The notes beneath the pieces were generated by a model. That model had not been told where the DNA came from and made no database searches. It saw nothing but the letters and a program-made list of their open reading frames with translations. Positions 32,693 through 42,428 of a stretch of 64,000 nt of DNA are shown here, piece after piece. Numbering within the stretch: the stretch's first letter is position 1; each line of letters begins with the position of its first letter. The DNA comes from Leptodontidium sp. MPI-SDFR-AT-0119 (lineage: Eukaryota; Ascomycota; Leotiomycetes; Helotiales; Leptodontidiaceae): the NCBI GenBank assembly GCA_020726505.1, contig JAHLEZ010000001.1, positions 5,518,001 through 5,582,000 of the forward strand, written 5' to 3'. Position numbers and translations under genes: made by a program.

Positions 32693-34702
32693 TTAATGAG
32701 CATCATCGAAAATCGTACCAAGATCACTCAAAAACCGCTCCATCAATGAAGCACCCTTTCCATCATCCAGCATCTCGAACTCCATCTGCAAGTGCTCTAA
32801 CTCACGACCAAAGGTGTTCTCGATCGACCCCAGGCCAAGTTGGTCTTTTGTGAGACCAATATCCACAAGCCTAGTTTTCGTCCTCGCCGCGTTCGACTGG
32901 TCGAAGATCGTAACACGGTGTCGCTCAGCGTCGGCAAGCTTCCAATTGTTGTACGCGCGCGTGAAATTCTGGGCGAGGCTGTTGAGGTCTTCCGGGGCCC
33001 AGATACAGCAGACGTGGTTTTGTAGTGGATTGCCAGCGAGCATACAATCACCAGCTCCAGCAGGAAAGGGACTGAGACGAGTGATGCAATGTTCGTGGTC
33101 TATGCGCCGACGTTGAGGGATCGCAAGGTTAGCCTCAGTCCATGCATTCCATTCGCTACTGGAGTTTGCTGGGGATGGGTCGCAGAGCTCCAAGAATGGT
33201 TGTTTGTCGAGATTGCATTTTGCTGGATCGGGGTGGTAATGCTTGCAGGTATATTTTGTGATATAAGAGCAGTGAGGATCGTTGCTTTGACACAGGTTCT
33301 CTAGTTTTGGGTTATGACCTGGTCGGTTGGTTTCCCACCCTGCTCTAACCCGTGTTGGTTTATTTGTGATAGAGGGATCCACTGCTGAGAACGCAAGTCC
33401 ATCAGGTCTGTCCGCGGGATATTCATTTACTCGAAACATTCCCTGCATTTCTTTGAGTAAAATGCCATGCTGTATGTGCTGACCCACCATATCCTTCCTG
33501 AGATACTCCGCGTCCGCACGGGAATCTGGTGAAACATCGCGAGAATCACTCCTCGTCGAGTCAAAGCTAGAACCACGGTCGCTGTCGTAGTCATCTGTTG
33601 GTAGGCTGAAGCTCGCCGAACGGCCTCGATCCTCGCTAGCTTCCACATCCTGACACCGCTGCAGGTGTATGGGACTGTTTCTCGGAACATAGTGCTTGCT
33701 TTTGCTTCGTGATGCTCGACGAGTAATCATGTCCCCGATCCTTGCCCAAAGTGAATTGACTTCATGGACCGAAACTGGAACAACGGGAGCTGACTGGGTC
33801 TCTTTTCCTTTCTCCGACTTCCTGCTGCTATCAAGCTTTGGTGATGCTGGTGGGGTGGGAAGTAGATATGCGGGTGGTTGTGGTGGGCAGCTGCCATGAA
33901 GCTCTTCCACCATACATCGTCGACGAGTTTCAAAGCGTAGACTTGATTCAGACAGCGACAGGTAACGCATTTCTTGACTCTGTGTATCCTTTGCAGGAAT
34001 TCTGACGCTTTTCGCGATGGGTTTTGTTCCGTCCGTAAACTGACAGACGACGAATGACCACAGTGCAAAGTTCTTCGAGCCAGAGAGCTTCAGCTTCCGT
34101 GTTGGTCCACCAGGAGTCCAGAGTTGATCACGGAGGGCGTCGGTTTCCGAGCACCAGCATGTGCTGTGAATTTTGGGAAACCAGCAAACGTGGTCAACTG
34201 GGATAGCTCCACTTTGGTAGGTCCGAAGGTTGATGACGGGAACCTTGTCTTTGTATCCATCCGTGCTGGAGCTCACGTATATCCAAAATCTGTCACTTTG
34301 GATATACATGAAGTCGTCAGAGGGAGAACTGTCGCACAGTGCAGTGCCGTGAGCTTCAATGCTCGACGGAGTCTTGCTGACGTGTAATCTCTGGTAGGTG
34401 TCGTTGGAGTCTCTCTCGATGTCTGCCCTGGGAAGAAAACAGACCAAGTTCTGTTCCTCGCCGTTAAATCGTTTGACAGGAACAAGGGAAACATCTTTTG
34501 GTATATTCAGCATCGGCGACTGAACCACAACCCGGTCTCTCTTCTGTTGCCACCTCGAGGGCTGCGAAACAAGGACATACTTGCGCACCTCGACTTTGCA
34601 GTCTTTGGCTTCGAGCTTTGAAGTCATGATTGGGTTTATGAAGTGACATTCATCTGCTGTGTAAAGTCGCGAGCAACTATGCAACTGGTCTGGGGATGGC
34701 AT
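32693..34702 (-). CDS. Uncharacterised 669-aa protein with Ser-rich linker and Cys/His-rich C-terminal part
   Basis: I do not recognise a family. The single open frame starts at 34702 (alternative ATG 34627, MTSKLEAKD). The N-terminal about 270 residues are beta-rich in appearance (FWIYVSSSTDGY, VINLRTYQSGAIPVDHV, NFALWSFVVCQFTDG). They are followed by a Pro-rich stretch (PPQPPAYLLPTPPASP) and a Ser/Asp/Arg-rich disordered segment. The C-terminal half has a Cys/His cluster (CSYITKYTCKHYHPDPAKC) that might bind metal, then HVCCIWAPEDLNSLAQNFTRAYNNW and an acidic helical tail. There is no signal peptide or membrane helix. Length and codon use argue for a real gene; function unknown. Confidence 0.7.
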   Translation of the reverse strand: MPSPDQLHSCSRLYTADECHFINPIMTSKLEAKDCKVEVRKYVLVSQPSRWQQKRDRVVVQSPMLNIPKDVSLVPVKRFNGEEQNLVCFLPRADIERDSNDTYQRLHVSKTPSSIEAHGTALCDSSPSDDFMYIQSDRFWIYVSSSTDGYKDKVPVINLRTYQSGAIPVDHVCWFPKIHSTCWCSETDALRDQLWTPGGPTRKLKLSGSKNFALWSFVVCQFTDGTKPIAKSVRIPAKDTQSQEMRYLSLSESSLRFETRRRCMVEELHGSCPPQPPAYLLPTPPASPKLDSSRKSEKGKETQSAPVVPVSVHEVNSLWARIGDMITRRASRSKSKHYVPRNSPIHLQRCQDVEASEDRGRSASFSLPTDDYDSDRGSSFDSTRSDSRDVSPDSRADAEYLRKDMVGQHIQHGILLKEMQGMFRVNEYPADRPDGLAFSAVDPSITNKPTRVRAGWETNRPGHNPKLENLCQSNDPHCSYITKYTCKHYHPDPAKCNLDKQPFLELCDPSPANSSSEWNAWTEANLAIPQRRRIDHEHCITRLSPFPAGAGDCMLAGNPLQNHVCCIWAPEDLNSLAQNFTRAYNNWKLADAERHRVTIFDQSNAARTKTRLVDIGLTKDQLGLGSIENTFGRELEHLQMEFEMLDDGKGASLMERFLSDLGTIFDDAH

Positions 34703-35568
34703 GTATCTTCAGCAAGATGAAGGAAATGAAGATCAGGCACGGTTCGGGGGGAAAACCACAGAATATGAGCTGGAGGTCTAGAAGGAGATCGTTTTAGCAT
34801 ACCGAGATGTTGGTCATCCCTTGCTGATAGCTGAGAGGCCCTATGGCGATCATGAGAATGTCTTTTGCCCAATCAAATGTAGCAGTCAGTTAACAGCTCT
34901 GAAGCTGCCGCTCCAGCCCCTTGGAGGAGCTCGTCCAAGACTAGACATCTACAGGCTGACGTATTGAGATATCTAAAAGCAAATATGTCTTGCAGTTGCA
35001 ATGTCCAAGCATGAGTGAAACCGAGGACTGAAGCTGTATCATTTGCGTCTGAGCTAAGTCTTCTGGTCGCCCAATCAGCAGCCCTTGAAGGCCGGCGGTA
35101 ACTACCGTGGCTGGGTTGAAACTCAAGAGATGGAAGTTGAAAAGGGAACAGCATGAATAATCAACAACTGACGACAGTATGCATGTAGTCCTGTACTTGA
35201 GCAATGCATTCCGAAGATCTCTCGAGATCTTGCTGCTCTGTTGTGAGGAAGAGAGCGAAGAGAGCGAAGACACTCACTACCAAGACCTCAAACGCTAGAC
35301 CGAATATGGCCCCCATAATTCACGTGCCTACACGCTGTCACATGGAATCAAAGGCGATCCATTTCATGGACTGATGATGACAGCCGGAGATACCTACAAA
35401 ATCGTTGGCCACCTCAGAAACCCACCAGCATTCCATTTCTCAACATCTACCTTGCCAGCGCGGCCCGACCTCTGTACAATTTCCCGAGGCCATGCGACGA
35501 TAGTCCGGCTTCTTTTGTCCTCGCAAAGTCACACCCGCTGCTGAGAACGTTGCACGCGCAAACCGACC
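34703..35568. other. Divergent upstream region, nothing recognised
   Basis: About 870 bp between divergent starts. A 10-base unit GAGAGCGAAG is repeated twice in tandem near 35250-35270. Confidence 0.4.
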
Positions 35569-36655
35569 ATGGAGAAGTACTCTCAATTTCGCGATCGAGG
35601 TCGGTACACCGAGAAAGAAGCAGGGTATACAGTTTACTAATGCAGGAAATACAGGATCTGGAATAGCTCCTTTCTTTCCCGTCTCGTCGACGCCCGCAGG
35701 AATCTACTTCCCTGTCTATGTGTTCCTGTTCCTCGTCAAGCTACCCTTCTTCGTCACTGTTGCGACAACATACTTCCTCTTTCTTCAATGGTTCCCGCTG
35801 GGGTCGCTGTTCAAGAAAGCGATACTATGGATGATATTGGGCATACCAGGCATATGGTGGATTGATCTGCAAATCGATGGAGTGAAGAAGGGTTCGCTGG
35901 CGAAGAAGCATCAAGGACGGGTACCTCAACCTGCAGACATTATTGCATCCTCCTTTACTTCTCCGATCGACTCTCTATATCTCGCTGCTATTTTCGACCC
36001 AATCTTTACCGTATCTTACCCTCATACACGACAAGTCCAACATATTTCGCTCTTCGGCGCAATCTTAAGAGCCTTGTCGCAACCCCAAGAATATCCACCG
36101 AAGGGGGCCAAAATGACAGATCTGAAGACGCTGGTAGCTGAGCATCCAAATAGAGTGATTGTGGTCTTCCCAGAATGCACTACGACGAATGGGAAAGGCA
36201 TACTTCCCTTCAGTCCTAGTCTTCTGCTGGCCCCTTCAACCACAAAGATATTCCCAATAAGTCTTCGATACTCGCCTCCGGATATTACAACACCCATTCC
36301 ACGGCAATACTGGGCCTTTATCTGGAATTTACTTTCGCAGCCAACTCACTGCATCCGGGTGCGTATTGCGGAAGTTGTTTACAACACATCGAAGCCAACA
36401 GATCAAGCAGCTGAGAAGAGGGATCGGTACTTGGCCAATTTCTTGGATACGTTAGGAGAAGACTCTGCCATGACAAGCAGCACGGATACTTTGATAAGTC
36501 TCGGTGACCAAGCGGCAGAAGTCAACCCAGACGAGCGGAGGGTTCTGGACAAAGTTGGAGAGGCATTAGCGCGGTTAGGAAGAGTCAAGAGGGTAGGTTT
36601 AACCCTGAAAGACAAAGTGGCATTTGTGGACGCCTGGTCCAAGAGAAGAAAGTAA
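35569..36655 (+). CDS. LOA1/VPS66-like lysophospholipid acyltransferase, 343 aa
   Basis: A 31-base first exon (35569-35599, MEKYSQFRDR) is followed by a 55 bp intron with weak GTCGGT donor, then exon 2 (35655-36655) begins GSGIAPFFPVSSTPAGIYFP. This N-terminus fits fungal relatives well. Membrane helices FLFLVKLPFFVTVATTYFLFLQWF and ILWMILGIPGIWWIDL precede the acyltransferase domain. The usual HX4D reads FTSPID, so the catalytic His is Phe. Motif III-like VVFPECTTTNGKGILPFSP is retained. Yeast Loa1 (Vps66) is an ER/lipid-droplet lysophosphatidate acyltransferase. Activity here should not be assumed because of the His loss, though this may be the family norm. Confidence 0.83.
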
Positions 36656-37065
36656 ACGACATCACGAGATCCGACGATATTTTGTGATATGGGCGGCCGA
36701 TTGGAGGTCGAACGGCGTTTAGATAGCGATAGCATTACCTGCAGATTCCCAAATCCAATTTTAGACTCTTTTCCACACCAGGCCTCTGTGCCTCCGTACT
36801 ATTTTACGCTTCACCAGATTCCCGATGCGATGCGAGGGGGGATCGACTGTGGTGTGGATTACTGGGCCTCGCTTGATGGAGGATCAGTACATCTTGTTTC
36901 AACGCCATGGCTGTTTGAAACGAGTTTGAAGCCCCCCTCTCTAGGCCCGAGGGACGTCACCGTGCTCTCAAAAGCTTCGCGATTTGTTCATCAGGTACCC
37001 AAATCCAGAAACCTTCTAATTTGTTCACCTCAAATTCGAGATAATAATTGTTTGCTAACTCGACC
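36656..37065. other. Intergenic / promoter of the type II membrane protein
   Basis: About 410 bp, nothing specific. The in-frame TTG at 37048 is upstream of the first ATG at 37066. Confidence 0.4.
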
Positions 37066-38490
37066 ATGCTAGCTAAAGGTGGTGTTGCGCCTTTCATCTG
37101 CGCTCCTCTTCTCGTCCTCTTCTTCATTGTCTGGCGAGCCCATCATGAACCCTCGACTTGGAATACATTCAAGGGAACAATCTCGACCTCACCGTTTAGC
37201 CCTTCGGAACCAGCCATCGGATCAGGACAAGTCGCCCAGCAGCCAAGTGACAGTCCTCAGGTCGTACTCCCAGGCGAACCTACAAATGTCAGCCCAGAGC
37301 ATCTTCCTCACAAGGAGCTAGTATCCGTCTCAACAGCAGACGGGAAATACTTCCCCATCGTGTTTGGCGACAAAGGAGCCATCAATCCCAGCATTCTAGC
37401 TCACCCTCAGCTGGACAACGTCTACATCATTGTAGCGCAGCAGCAACGAAGCGAGATCAACAACACAGTCTGGTTCGCCCAGTTAGTATGCAACGCCAAC
37501 TTTACGAACGATGTCCTGGCTTGTATGGAATCACCCACCATCCTGCCCATCTCTGCAACCTACGGCGATAAATGCAAAGACGAATTAGTCTTCTTCAACT
37601 TCAACATCGGACCTCACGACGGCCGCGCCTTCTATGGCCCCAATGGCTCCTACGTCCTCTTCGGATCCAACTCGCATTACACCTGTTTCGGGCAATGGAT
37701 GCAAGACCTACGCGTCCTAACAGACTGGGGTATCGAATGGAGAGGCGACGATTTCCGCTCCGCGGTCGAGCTCCGTCGGCACAAACCCTACGGCCGCGTC
37801 GAGAAGAACTGGTTCGTATTCTGGGACAAGGACGGCGAGATGTACGTACACTGGGACATCCAACCGAAACGGTCCTTCGCAAAACTCCGACCAGACGGCA
37901 CAGTCGGTAAGGACCTCGCGAAGTACGCAAAGAGCGATAAGCAGTGCATGGCGAAGTACATGCCTCGCACTGGTCCCAAGATGGAGGATAATCACCAAGC
38001 GACCAACTCACTCTCGATCACGACCTGCAAGCGTTCGGACCCGAACTGCAAGTCTGACGACTCGAATACGTTTATTATCAATATCTTCCATTTCAAGAGC
38101 TACCATTTCTTTCATGGTGTCTATGAGCCGTATGTCATGCTCTTCCAGCAACACTCGCCTCTGGCCATTCACGCTATTGGTGCAAAACCGCTGTGGATTA
38201 AGGGGAGGAAAGAAGCTGGGAAAGGCAGGATGCCAGATGTGTACAGCGAGCAGGCCTTTGGGCCGTGGAATCAGACTGAGATGGTGTATGTGACTTCGAT
38301 CAGCTGGAAAGCGCATGGCTCGAGGTATCATGGGTATGCAGATGATATCATGTTCCTAGGCTTTGGAGTTGAGGATCAGACGACGGGTGGGATTGATATT
38401 GTGGCAGGTGATTTGCTGGCGGATTTGAATCTTTGTAGGACGCCTCCGAAGACGACACCTAAGGGTATTGGGTATGTTACGTATGGCTGA
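37066..38490 (+). CDS. Type II membrane protein with large lumenal domain, glycosyltransferase-like, 474 aa
   Basis: Start MLAKGGVAPF is the first ATG. A single hydrophobic helix (CAPLLVLFFIVW, about residues 8-25) right after a Lys makes a signal anchor, followed by a Ser/Pro stem and a long lumenal domain. Recognisable conserved stretches are AINPSILAHPQLDNVYIIV, NIGPHDGRAFYGPNGSYVLFGSN, EKNWFVFWDKDGEMYVHWDI and DIMFLGFGVED. Cys pairs and several N-glycosylation sequons (for example NNTVW, NGSYV, NQTEM) support passage through the secretory route. The alternating W/Y/G pattern suggests a beta-propeller similar to fungal glycosyltransferase-like proteins. I cannot name a family or reaction. 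No introns. Confidence 0.7.
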   Translation: MLAKGGVAPFICAPLLVLFFIVWRAHHEPSTWNTFKGTISTSPFSPSEPAIGSGQVAQQPSDSPQVVLPGEPTNVSPEHLPHKELVSVSTADGKYFPIVFGDKGAINPSILAHPQLDNVYIIVAQQQRSEINNTVWFAQLVCNANFTNDVLACMESPTILPISATYGDKCKDELVFFNFNIGPHDGRAFYGPNGSYVLFGSNSHYTCFGQWMQDLRVLTDWGIEWRGDDFRSAVELRRHKPYGRVEKNWFVFWDKDGEMYVHWDIQPKRSFAKLRPDGTVGKDLAKYAKSDKQCMAKYMPRTGPKMEDNHQATNSLSITTCKRSDPNCKSDDSNTFIINIFHFKSYHFFHGVYEPYVMLFQQHSPLAIHAIGAKPLWIKGRKEAGKGRMPDVYSEQAFGPWNQTEMVYVTSISWKAHGSRYHGYADDIMFLGFGVEDQTTGGIDIVAGDLLADLNLCRTPPKTTPKGIGYVTYG

Positions 38491-38899
38491 GAATGAGCTG
38501 GTGGGATTTGGATCGAGGGTTGAAGCATATGGTAGTTGGAGACGTGAGAACCTGCATAGAATGCAGATTGTGTTTATAGGAGGCGTTATTTTTATGCAGG
38601 ATGGACAAATGCTTTGAGGAGTTTTGCGATGGGAGCGTTGAATTTGGGCTGGTCTATCGACTAGAAGTGAGACCATATGAAATATACCTTTCTTACCTAG
38701 CCAAAGGAAGTCTTTCTCCTGTGACATGAATAACCGGTATTCTTTCAGAGCATGGCGAACTGTTGAATACAGAATCCCAAAACCACTTGGAGGTTGAATG
38801 CCATTGTCAAATCTTCGATATAATATTTGAGACCCCTAATATCGCTACACATTAGATTCCCAACCTGCCATGCATCACACCCTCCTATCTTCCCATTCC
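38491..38899. other. Convergent 3' intergenic region
   Basis: About 410 bp; nothing recognised. Confidence 0.4.
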
Positions 38900-39719
38900 C
38901 TAATCTGTCCCGAGCCTCCACAGCCCATCTCCCAAATAATGCCCCTCTTCAACAACCGGCCCCTTGCCTTTCTCCTTGACCTCCTTAGTCCCCATACTCA
39001 ACAAGCCAACCGCACAAGCTTCCTCCTTACCCTCCGCACATATCACAACCGGCTCGCCCTTCTCCAGCTCTCTGCCTCCGTACCACCCTCTAGTCGGACC
39101 CTTCGTCTCACCATACGCGCCCGTCTCCTCTTCATCTCCATTCGGTAATCTCCCACCAGTGGATGTCAGGCCCGGTGCCATGAGAGTAGCGCCGGAGAGC
39201 ACGAAGCGGATCGCGCCCCGGTCGATACGTATTGAAGGGAAGCAGGTTGGGAAACGGTGGACGAGCTTGAGGTGTGGGAGGAGGGCGTCAGTCATGTGTT
39301 GGTAGAAGAGGGGCGTGCTGCCGATGAGGTAGAGAGTTACTCTATCTGGACTATCCATCGTAACACAGAATAATCAGCCAATAGTTCTCCTGTAATTCTG
39401 TAACTCTGACGTGCATTCCCTATCCTGGTGGCTGAATCTTCGTTGGGAGGATTGGGAGGGTTGGAGGAGGTAATACATTTTCATAGCATCCAGCTGCTCC
39501 TTCTTCGGGACGATCTCATCGATATGCGGTGCTAGTAACGGATATGTCTGTACAAGCTGCGTGCGAATGGCTCTCTGGACTGAAGATTTGACTTTGGATT
39601 TCGATCCTAGGGAGAGACTGGATGGAAGGTGTTAGCCATTGATCAATTCGAACCCATTTCCTTCCAGAAATCCCATAATCGTGAACAGGGAGAAAACAGA
39701 CGTACTCTTTCTTAAACAT
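38900..39719 (-). CDS. TMA20: TMA20/MCT-1 translation factor with PUA domain, 201 aa
   Basis: Three exons: 39719-39706 (MFKK plus two bases), 39617-39477 and 39350-38900, all in phase. The N-terminal domain reads SKVKSSVQRAIRTQLVQTYP and PHIDEIVPKKEQLD. The PUA domain begins with LKLVHRFPTCFPSIRIDRGAIRFVLSGATLMAPGLTS, a family hallmark. Tma20 works with Tma22 to recycle 40S subunits after termination by removing deacylated tRNA, and influences reinitiation. A Glu/Gly-rich insert in the middle of the PUA domain makes it longer than the yeast protein (181 aa). It is divergent from riboflavin synthase, with starts about 200 bp apart. Confidence 0.93.
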
Positions 39720-39917
39720 CTTGGACTTATGCAGAGGGTGTTGGATTTGATGATGTTTTAGTTGTTTCGAGGAGGGGTAGCGGGGTACGAATTCGATTGC
39801 GATACAAAATGCTCGAGATCCTTGGCTAGCGCGGGGCAGGCTTAGATCTCGGCGGGGCGTACCGCCCTCTGGGAGTCACCCAGAGATTCAATCCTCCCCC
39901 AAAAGACACAAGTCACA

Positions 39918-40675
39918 ATGTTCACAGGAATAGTCGAGATAATAGGAGGCATGTATATTCACTATCACTATCACTAAAATACAGAGGCTGTCACTGACCG
40001 GACCATCCAGTCGTCTCCGAGCTAAACCCTCAATCCGAGGATGGCGGTACAACCCTCACCATCTCCAACGCCTCCGAGATCCTCGACGACTGCCACCTCG
40101 GCGACAGCATCAGCGTCAACGGCACATGTCTGACCGTCACTGCTTTTGATAAATCAACCTTCAAAGTCGGCGTCGCCCCCGAAACTCTCCGCAGAACAAA
40201 CCTCGGCTCCCTCAAGCAGAACAGCAATGTCAACCTCGAGCGGGCTGTATCGGCGAGCACGCGGATGGGCGGGCATTTCGTGCAGGGACATGTCGATACC
40301 GTGGGCACGATCTTGAAGATCGAGCCGGATGGAAATGCGTTGACGTTTAGGTTCCAGCCAAGGGATAAGAGCGTGTTGAGATACGTCGTTGAGAAGGGTT
40401 ATGTGACTCTTGATGGGGCGAGCTTGACGGTCACGAAGGTGGATGATGAGGAGGGTTGGTGGGAGGTAATGCTCATTGCTTATACGCAGGAGAAGGTTGT
40501 CACGGCAAGCAAGAAGCCGGGGGATGAGGTCAACGTCGAAGTTGATCAGATTGGCAAGTATGTAGAGAAGGCAGTAGAGGGGTATTTCTCGAAGGGGAGC
40601 AGTGGAGAGCCGGCGATTCTGCAGAAGATGGTTGAGAGGATCGTGGATGCCAGGTTGAAATCAGCAGCCAAGTAA
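39918..40675 (+). CDS. RIB5: Riboflavin synthase alpha chain, 231 aa, with GC-AG intron
   Basis: The enzyme dismutates two 6,7-dimethyl-8-ribityllumazines to riboflavin, the last step of vitamin B2 synthesis. Exon 1 (39918-39948) encodes MFTGIVEIIG. Exon 2 (40011-40675) starts VVSELNPQ. The only in-phase join uses donor GAG|GCATGT and acceptor CCAG, with a CTGAC branch, i.e. a GC-AG intron of 62 bp. Two lumazine-binding repeats are evident: GDSISVNGTCLTVT with HFVQGHVDTVG, and KGYVTLDGASLTVT with NVEVDQIGKYVEK. The stop is 47 bp from the convergent SND2 gene. Confidence 0.95.
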
Positions 40676-40722
40676 TGAACTCTTTTTTGATTAATTGATG
40701 TGTCTGCTATTCCTCTCCACCT

Positions 40723-41217
40723 CTATGCCGCCCGTCTCTGTTTCCTGTTCCCTGCCGATGCTGCGACCTGCTCGTCAGGAATTTGTCCACCTTGCGCACC
40801 GCCCATCATTCCCTTGGCCATTCCTAACAATCCATAGCCCTTATACAATCCATACGCCGGGATGATACTCCAAACAATCCATCCCCAGTTCCCGAACAAG
40901 ATGACAGAGATCAAGCACAGCCAGGTAACCCAGATGATATCAAACATGTATTCCGTCAATCCAGGAGCAGCGAGGTCCTCACCCGCGCTCTTCAGGGTCT
41001 TGGTCGCAGCATCGTATTTAGGACGGCCGGACGTCTCGAGGATGAATTCGGCGACGAGAGAGGGAATTGAGAGGATTGTCCAGGCGAGGAGGGAGCGCCG
41101 CTTGATGAGGAGGTTGAAGAGGAGGAAGATACCGTTTGCTGTGACGGTGCCGACGTGAAGGCTGTTCAGGCTTGCAGTGTTTGCTTTCGCGCGATCTTTC
41201 TTTGCCTTTTGCGCCAT
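40723..41217 (-). CDS. SND2: SND2/TMEM208 family ER-targeting protein, 164 aa
   Basis: Single exon starting MAQKAKKDRAKAN; the ATG at 41217 was chosen because upstream codons do not fit the family. The basic N-terminus, paired hydrophobic segments (VTANGIFLLFNLLI, LAWTILSIPSLVAEFIL, then YMFDIIWVTWLCLISVILFGNWGWIVW), the conserved SGRPKYD and the basic tail GNRKQRRAA match DUF788/TMEM208. Snd2 is part of the SRP-independent route that delivers membrane proteins with central or C-terminal helices to the ER in yeast. It converges with riboflavin synthase. Confidence 0.9.
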   Translation of the reverse strand: MAQKAKKDRAKANTASLNSLHVGTVTANGIFLLFNLLIKRRSLLAWTILSIPSLVAEFILETSGRPKYDAATKTLKSAGEDLAAPGLTEYMFDIIWVTWLCLISVILFGNWGWIVWSIIPAYGLYKGYGLLGMAKGMMGGAQGGQIPDEQVAASAGNRKQRRAA

Positions 41218-42428
41218 TGTGTTGGTGGTTCGGGGAGTGTGATATCCAGGGAGGATTAGAGACAGGTGGTGAACATGAAGGTTGATGCTGTGGTCCACTA
41301 TTCCAGTGGCGCTAGGGTGTGTTCTTGGCTCGCTTACAGTGGAAAGGGGTTTGTTTTGATAGAGTCGTCCAAAACCCAACCCAAAAAAATACAAAAACGC
41401 CCATTTAAAATAGAAAAAGGGGGTATCTAATTAGAATCCTAAGCAGACCGAATGACGTATAGATACAAAAAAGAAGGGGAGAATGGCAAAACCCACAGGC
41501 AGTCATAGCAGTCCGCGCTCTTTCGAGCGTTTTTCGCTATCACGCTAGGTACAAATCTTTTTTGTTTAACACATCCAGGCGAATTTCACCATTCATGGGT
41601 TCTTACATATTGTCAATGGCTCTCATTACATTGTAGGTAGAAACTCGTCTGGTGATGTTGTATAACCGCTTATTTAATTGAAGGGGCTATCGAGCTCGGC
41701 TATTTTTTGTGGTGGTGGGTGGACTGCTGAGCTAGCCGAGCTAGCGGACACGATGGTTGAATGAGAAATCGTGAAGAAAAGCGATGGTGGGAAGGCAAAA
41801 TTAACTTACTTGGGCTACTTTGCTCTGCAGTATGCTTCTTTTATTCCAAAACAAATTAATTGCCCTTTCATCCTTTCAGCCAATGCATAAGCAACGGGCA
41901 CTGCAACACTAATCAAAAAACTCACCGCCCACTTTCACAATCATTTGCCTACCAGTCTTTATCTGTCTTTGCCAGCGACAAATATAGAAGCGCATGTGGA
42001 TGATGTCTTGGATTCAACGTTAAGGTTTTTGACAAGCTTCTGAGATAACACAGAACTCACTTTCCGCACCGAAAGCTTGTGGGATGTTGGTCTTGCACAG
42101 CACGAGTAAGCTTTTAAGCCGCATGTTTTGTCACGTAAGAGATCGGCAGTAACGACGACACTAGAGTTAGTCAGTCACACGACAGTGCGTTCTTTGGAGA
42201 ACATCAACTCTTACAATCATTTCACACGATAGGATGAGGCGAAAGAATATTTTGAAGCCTTGAATCCAGGCGTGGATTTATTTGGCCCATGGGCTCTATA
42301 CTGTATACATAAAGTCATCCAGGTATCGCTGGCACCCTTAACGCCGACATGATGCTTTTCCATCAATATGCTCCATCCCAGTTCAACGCCGTAATGCAAA
42401 TCCATCCATCCCATCATGCAGTCATCCA
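41218..42428. other. 1.2 kb intergenic between SND2 start and MET16 3' end
   Basis: Several short inverted repeats occur (for example CGCTCTTTCGAGCG near 41518-41531 and GCTAGCCGAGCTAGC near 41731-41747) but no known RNA family was recognised and no coding frame is supported. Confidence 0.45.

Noticed and set aside
39949..40010. Standard GT-AG intron (GTATAT donor at 39953) in riboflavin synthase
   Set aside because: It is out of phase with VVSELNP; no alternative acceptor repairs it.
41218..42428. Inverted repeats as a structured non-coding RNA or snoRNA
   Set aside because: No C/D or H/ACA boxes, no Pol III promoter pattern and no match to a known RNA that I could recognise.
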